Part shown: positions 60,001 to 64,000 of the stretch, piece after piece
Position numbering within the stretch: position 1 is the first letter of the stretch
Layout: every line of letters begins with the position of its first letter
From: Hyperoodon ampullatus
Taxonomy: Eukaryota; Chordata; Mammalia; Artiodactyla; Ziphiidae
Assembly (NCBI GenBank): GCA_949752795.1
Contig: OX457063.1
Location: forward strand, 71,137,783-71,201,782
DNA: 64,000 nucleotides
Direction: 5' to 3'
Position numbers and translations under genes: made by a program
Notes under the pieces: generated by a model
Databases searched by the model: none
What the model saw: the letters and a program-made list of their open reading frames with translations, nothing else
What the model was told of the DNA's origin: nothing

Positions 60001-61671
60001 CATAAAAAACAGTATCTGCCATTCAAGTATTATCTCTTGAGGTATCTTTTGGAAGGAATTCCTACTAGGCTTATATTTGCAATTTATATTCTTCAATATT
60101 ACAATAGTAGAATATGAGTAAATATTTGGAAAATATTTGAGTATAGACTCCTGAACTGCAGACTTCCTTTAAAACCTTTCAAGGTAGAGTAAGTTATTAA
60201 ACATACATAAACTTTAACACCAGTAGTTTAAAATGGGAGGATTTAACAATGAAGTAGAAAGAAAATAGAAACAACAGTCACATTTTATTATATTAGTGCA
60301 TCCTGCTTATTACCTTATTCTCTTGCTCTGTTTTCCATAAAGTGTACTAAAGAACTCCAAAGAGAAATTGCTTTCATTGAAATTCAGCAAGTAATTACTG
60401 GACACATACTCTTCTCCTAGAACTGTTTCCAAAGGTGTTCAAAATATATCTCTAGCATTATTACTGGGGCAGCGAGGTTTAAAAAATAAAACAAAAAGAT
60501 GAGACAAACTGTAATCAAATGTAGATTATATGCCTGGATTTTGCACAGATAATTACTGATACTGAGATGTCACTTGGGCTAAGTACTGTGTTTACAGTTT
60601 AGATGAATTACCTCATTCAACCTCTGAAATAGCCCAGAAAACAGGAGGCATCTTTATCCCTTTTCCCAGATAAGAAAGGTAAGATTTGGTCAAAGTCTCA
60701 CAGTAATTCTTTCTGAAGTGTGGAGGAAGGTCTCAAACCCAGGTCGTGTCATTTTCCAAAGCCCATTGTGTTAGCACTGTTCTGCTCCAAAGATATGCAC
60801 AGATGATATCATACCTACAATAAAGTGCAGATAAGCTATCAGGGTAAGAGTAGTTACAAAAACCCTACATGAAGAAAGTGACAAATGTACTAAGACTTTA
60901 AGGAGATGGTCTTTTCCTGGGCAAAGTGGAATGGATAGTCCTAATGATATGATCAGCACATACCAGGTCAGGGATGGAAGAATGAGGTGACTTGCTGAGC
61001 ATAAACAGGGAACTACCAGAGTGTTACATACAGTTATATTGAAGTGAAAGGGGAAAGAGTTAAGCCTTCATAGGTGATACTGAGGACAGACTGGGAATAC
61101 TGAACTTGAGATACACACTCACATCCTGTTTTTAACAAGTCTTTTAGAGCATTAAAAGTGTAAAAGACCATAGATACCATGTAGGCATGTAAGGTAAGAG
61201 TACACAGCTAGAAGCTACCTACATCTCCTTACCCTCTTCTATATAAACCACTGGGCTAACAGGCTATAAACAGAATCTGAAATCAATTAAGACAGAAAAA
61301 TCTTTTGTCTGAGATCAAAAGTCTCTTTGCTTGGCATCTCCATTGATGAATTCAATTCCATCTATGCATTCTCCATGCTAATATCAGGATGGTGTGACAT
61401 AGTAAGAGAGAAGGTGTTAAAAAATAAATCACTGCTAAATGTTGAATTTTTATTGCTAAACAATTTTCTTTGTTATTTCAATACAAATGTTCCTGGGCTA
61501 TTTTTACAGAATGAGGGAAAAACTATTATGATGTTTATTTTCTTATAATTTGTCCTTCTGGATGGTTGTTAACAGATTTCTCAAACTGACTGTATTTCAA
61601 ATACCTAAAGGGATTCCCAGAGGGCCCAAAGCGCCAAAATGGGTATGTAAAGGGCAGTATGGTCAAGTGAA
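60001..61671. other. Unique intron
   Basis: No gene. 60590-60760 (CCTCATTCAACCTCTGAAAT, GGTCAAAGTCTCACAGTAAT) resembles the MIR/L2-era repeat at 24740. Confidence 0.4.
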
Positions 61672-61800
61672 GGAACAGTGACAATGAGCCTGGGGTCCAG
61701 AGAGACCTCTTTCGCTAAGAGGCTCTGGCAAATTGGGTGAACCCTGTAACTTTACTGACCTCAGTTTCTTCATCTAGAAAGTGAAGCAGCTGGCATAGAG
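61672..61800 (+). repeat. MIR SINE remnant
   Basis: GAGCCTGGGGTCCAGAGAGA, TGACCTCAGTTTCTTCATCT and AGAAAGTGAAGCAGCTGGCA. Confidence 0.65.
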
Positions 61801-62843
61801 TAACATATAGAGTCTCTTCAAACTGTGAACTTTTATAGTAAATATTGTCCTGAGGAACTCAACAGGAAAAGTATTTTATAAATTCAGAACTAAATCTACG
61901 GAAATCACAACCTGTATAATTAACAAAGCTGAATCAAATACACATATGAGCCTTTTAAATACACACATATTTTTTGGCAAAATATTTCTTTATCTAAGGA
62001 TAAAAGAAGGAAGGAAACCTTATGTTGAGACAGAGCCAGCAGACGGCGTTTAGTCCCCAAGCCTCTTGCTGAAGGAGGCGTGGTCCAGGCCCCAGTAACA
62101 TAGAACAGTGTCCTTGGTTTGCAACTTGGGCTGCTCTACAAGGTTTTGTGAATGGCTGCTATGCTGCTCGCAATTATTCAAAGGGGTAAAGATATAAGAG
62201 TATTTTTAAAGAAATAGCTATACATTAGGATTTTAAGCAAGATACAATTTTTAAAAGAATGTATTGACACATTCTTTCATTGTGTGAAGTAAAGTACTAA
62301 TTTACTGTAGAATATTTTAGATAATTCTCACACAGTCTTTAAAAAATGTTTAAATGTTGTTTCAATTTTAGATATTTGAAGAATCATAAAATACCTCTGG
62401 ACACACTTCCCAAAAAGAAAAATCCAGAACAAACTGTATGCCTGTGTGATATAATGAAAAAGTTTACCTTCTCTGAAAAAATATTAAGATTAAAAGGAAT
62501 TGAGACTGGGCTTGGCTATCATCTTTCATATGTTGGGAGTTACTCCTAAACTCATTTGAGTGCATCAGTTCAGAGACAGAAATCAATCTAACCTCAATAA
62601 AGTATACATAAAAGCAAGTAAATCATCTAGTCATAGTAAAGAACCACTTTACAAAGATACATTTAAATGGAAAAATGATTATGAAGATGATTGCTCTGAT
62701 GCTTTTGGAAAGCATAACTGGATGGTACAATTTTAGGCCCAGATATTGAGATACAATAGATTTGAAAAATTTGCAGTGACATTTGGAAAACTAATCCCAT
62801 TACTTTTAAAGGCTTCCACCAGCATTAGGAATAAAAGGAAGTG
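61801..62843. other. Intron with a small GC-rich patch
   Basis: 62031-62100 is locally GC-rich (GCCAGCAGACGGCG, GGAGGCGTGGTCCAGGCCCC) in AT-rich surroundings, outside any recognised repeat. No gene. Confidence 0.4.
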
Positions 62844-62844
62844 T

Positions 62845-63061
62845 ATTAGTTTCCTCAAACTGCTATAACAAACCATCACAAACTGGATGGCTTAAAACAA
62901 AAGAAATTTATTGACTCACAATTCTTGAGGCTGGATGTCTGAAATCAAGGTGCCAGAAAGGGCATATTCTTTCTGAAACCTGTAAGGGAGAATCATTCTT
63001 TGCTGCTTCTAACTTCTGGTGTTTGCCAGCAATCGCCATGACTTGTAGATGCATCAGTTAA
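62845..63061 (-). mobile_element. Partial LTR, ERVL-MaLR (MLT1-like)
   Basis: TGTATTAGTTTCCTCAAACT, GGATGGCTTAAAACAAAAGA, AGGTGCCAGAAAGGGCATAT, TTGCCAGCAATCGCCATGAC and TTGTAGATGCATCAGTT. Truncated at the right. Confidence 0.75.
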
Positions 63062-64000
63062 TTTTTTTTCAATTGCAAAGTCCAAAGAAAGAAAGTTTCA
63101 TATATAGGGTCAGAGAGTATTCTACAGATATCTTTCTTAAATGTGATGTAAATTACGTATCTATTAATTGACCCAAAGATGAATCAAAATTAGAAATTGA
63201 GGAACAAAGAATGCTTTGTGGACTTCTCTCTAGAATTTTCAATAGTTAAAGTTTCCAAACTATCATTAGAGACCTGAGGAGAATTGATGCTCAGACCATG
63301 ATTATACTCATTATGCAAAATTAATGGTGAATATGGATGCTTTGGTGTCTCCATTTACATTGCCATCTGTATACAACTAAAATAAAGCAATTTCAAAGTG
63401 GAAAATTATCCTTCACATTGAAATAATCCTATAATGGGCAAAAGAAATTTCTCTAGAAACTACCCTCTCTCACATCAAGGTTTACTACCAGATTCATTTA
63501 TTTAATTAAATATGCTTGTAATTGTATTAAAAAAAATACTAACCATGTTCAGGAAGGATACAAATACTTATCTTAGACGGGTGTTTCCTTTATTCTTCTT
63601 TTGGTTATTCTTTTTCCATGAAAAGTATATACATTGAAAAGTATAAAAAGTATACACATATACATGATACTTCAAAGATAGGAAAATCTTTTCTGAATTC
63701 AATACATGTAATCTATATTTTATGTTGTTTAAATAAATGAACTTTATGCACTTCCAAGTTTTTATATTGTTAAGTAAAATGTATAACCTTTGTGAAAATT
63801 TTCATTTTAAGATGTTGGCTTAAGAGGGTACTTGGGTTCCATCACTGACTTTGCATCTCCCTCTTACCACTACTTAGTGATCTTCCTAGTCTTCCTAGAA
63901 GCCCTGAGTAGCAGTGCTACAGAGGCAACCATTTCAAGACTAACTTAGTCAGCTTACAGGCTAGGACTCAAGAGTTTATAAGTGATTTGTAGAGCTGACT
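63062..64000. other. AT-rich unique intron
   Basis: No gene or named repeat to the end of the window. Confidence 0.5.

Noticed and set aside
39486..64000. Search for the next GALNT13 exon (starting VFSYTA)
   Set aside because: Not found by reading; it probably lies beyond the window.

Overview
This is intronic DNA of a mammal, almost certainly a whale or dolphin. The taxon is suggested by five copies of the tRNA-derived SINE of cetaceans (CHR type, beginning CTTCCCTGGTGGCACAGTGG) and by cetartiodactyl-type L1 3' ends. The only host gene seen is GALNT13 on the + strand, a polypeptide N-acetylgalactosaminyltransferase that starts mucin-type O-glycosylation. Two internal coding exons are present, 19517-19656 (140 nt) and 39387-39485 (99 nt). 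They join in frame and encode the end of the catalytic region, the linker and the start of the C-terminal ricin-type lectin domain. The rest of the window is the flanking introns; I found no other GALNT13 exon.

Layout. 1-3.3 kb: unique intron with a truncated L1. 3.3-13.6 kb: an old minus-strand L1 split by a later, full-length minus-strand L1 (4071-11525, 15-bp target-site duplication). The younger L1 has an intact ORF1, an ORF2 with one premature stop, and a long GC-rich 5' UTR with a YY1 site, a 72-bp tandem array and a purine-rich microsatellite. A third L1 fragment sits in the same old element. 13.6-19.5 kb: intron with ancient repeats. 19.7-23.2 kb: two 5'-truncated minus-strand L1s, the second ending in a short non-L1 tail with its own poly(A) signal. 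23.2-29.8 kb: mostly unique intron. 29.8-36.2 kb: a full-length but decayed plus-strand L1. 36.2-40.4 kb: two MER5A-like elements and the second exon. 40.4-42.5 kb: an internally deleted plus-strand L1. 42.5-64 kb: intron with L2, MIR and MaLR LTR remnants and the five CHR SINEs, four with clear target-site duplications.

L1 makes up roughly a third of the window by my coordinates. The most interesting inferred relation between the parts is at the full-length L1. It lies antisense to GALNT13, so any antisense promoter in its 5' UTR would read toward the GALNT13 exons. That strand carries a consensus splice donor (CAG|GTATGT at 11361/11362) whose reading phase in a stop-free frame equals the phase of the next GALNT13 exon. 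Whether it is used is unknown. No bacterial-type genes, CRISPR arrays, rRNA or tRNA genes were seen.
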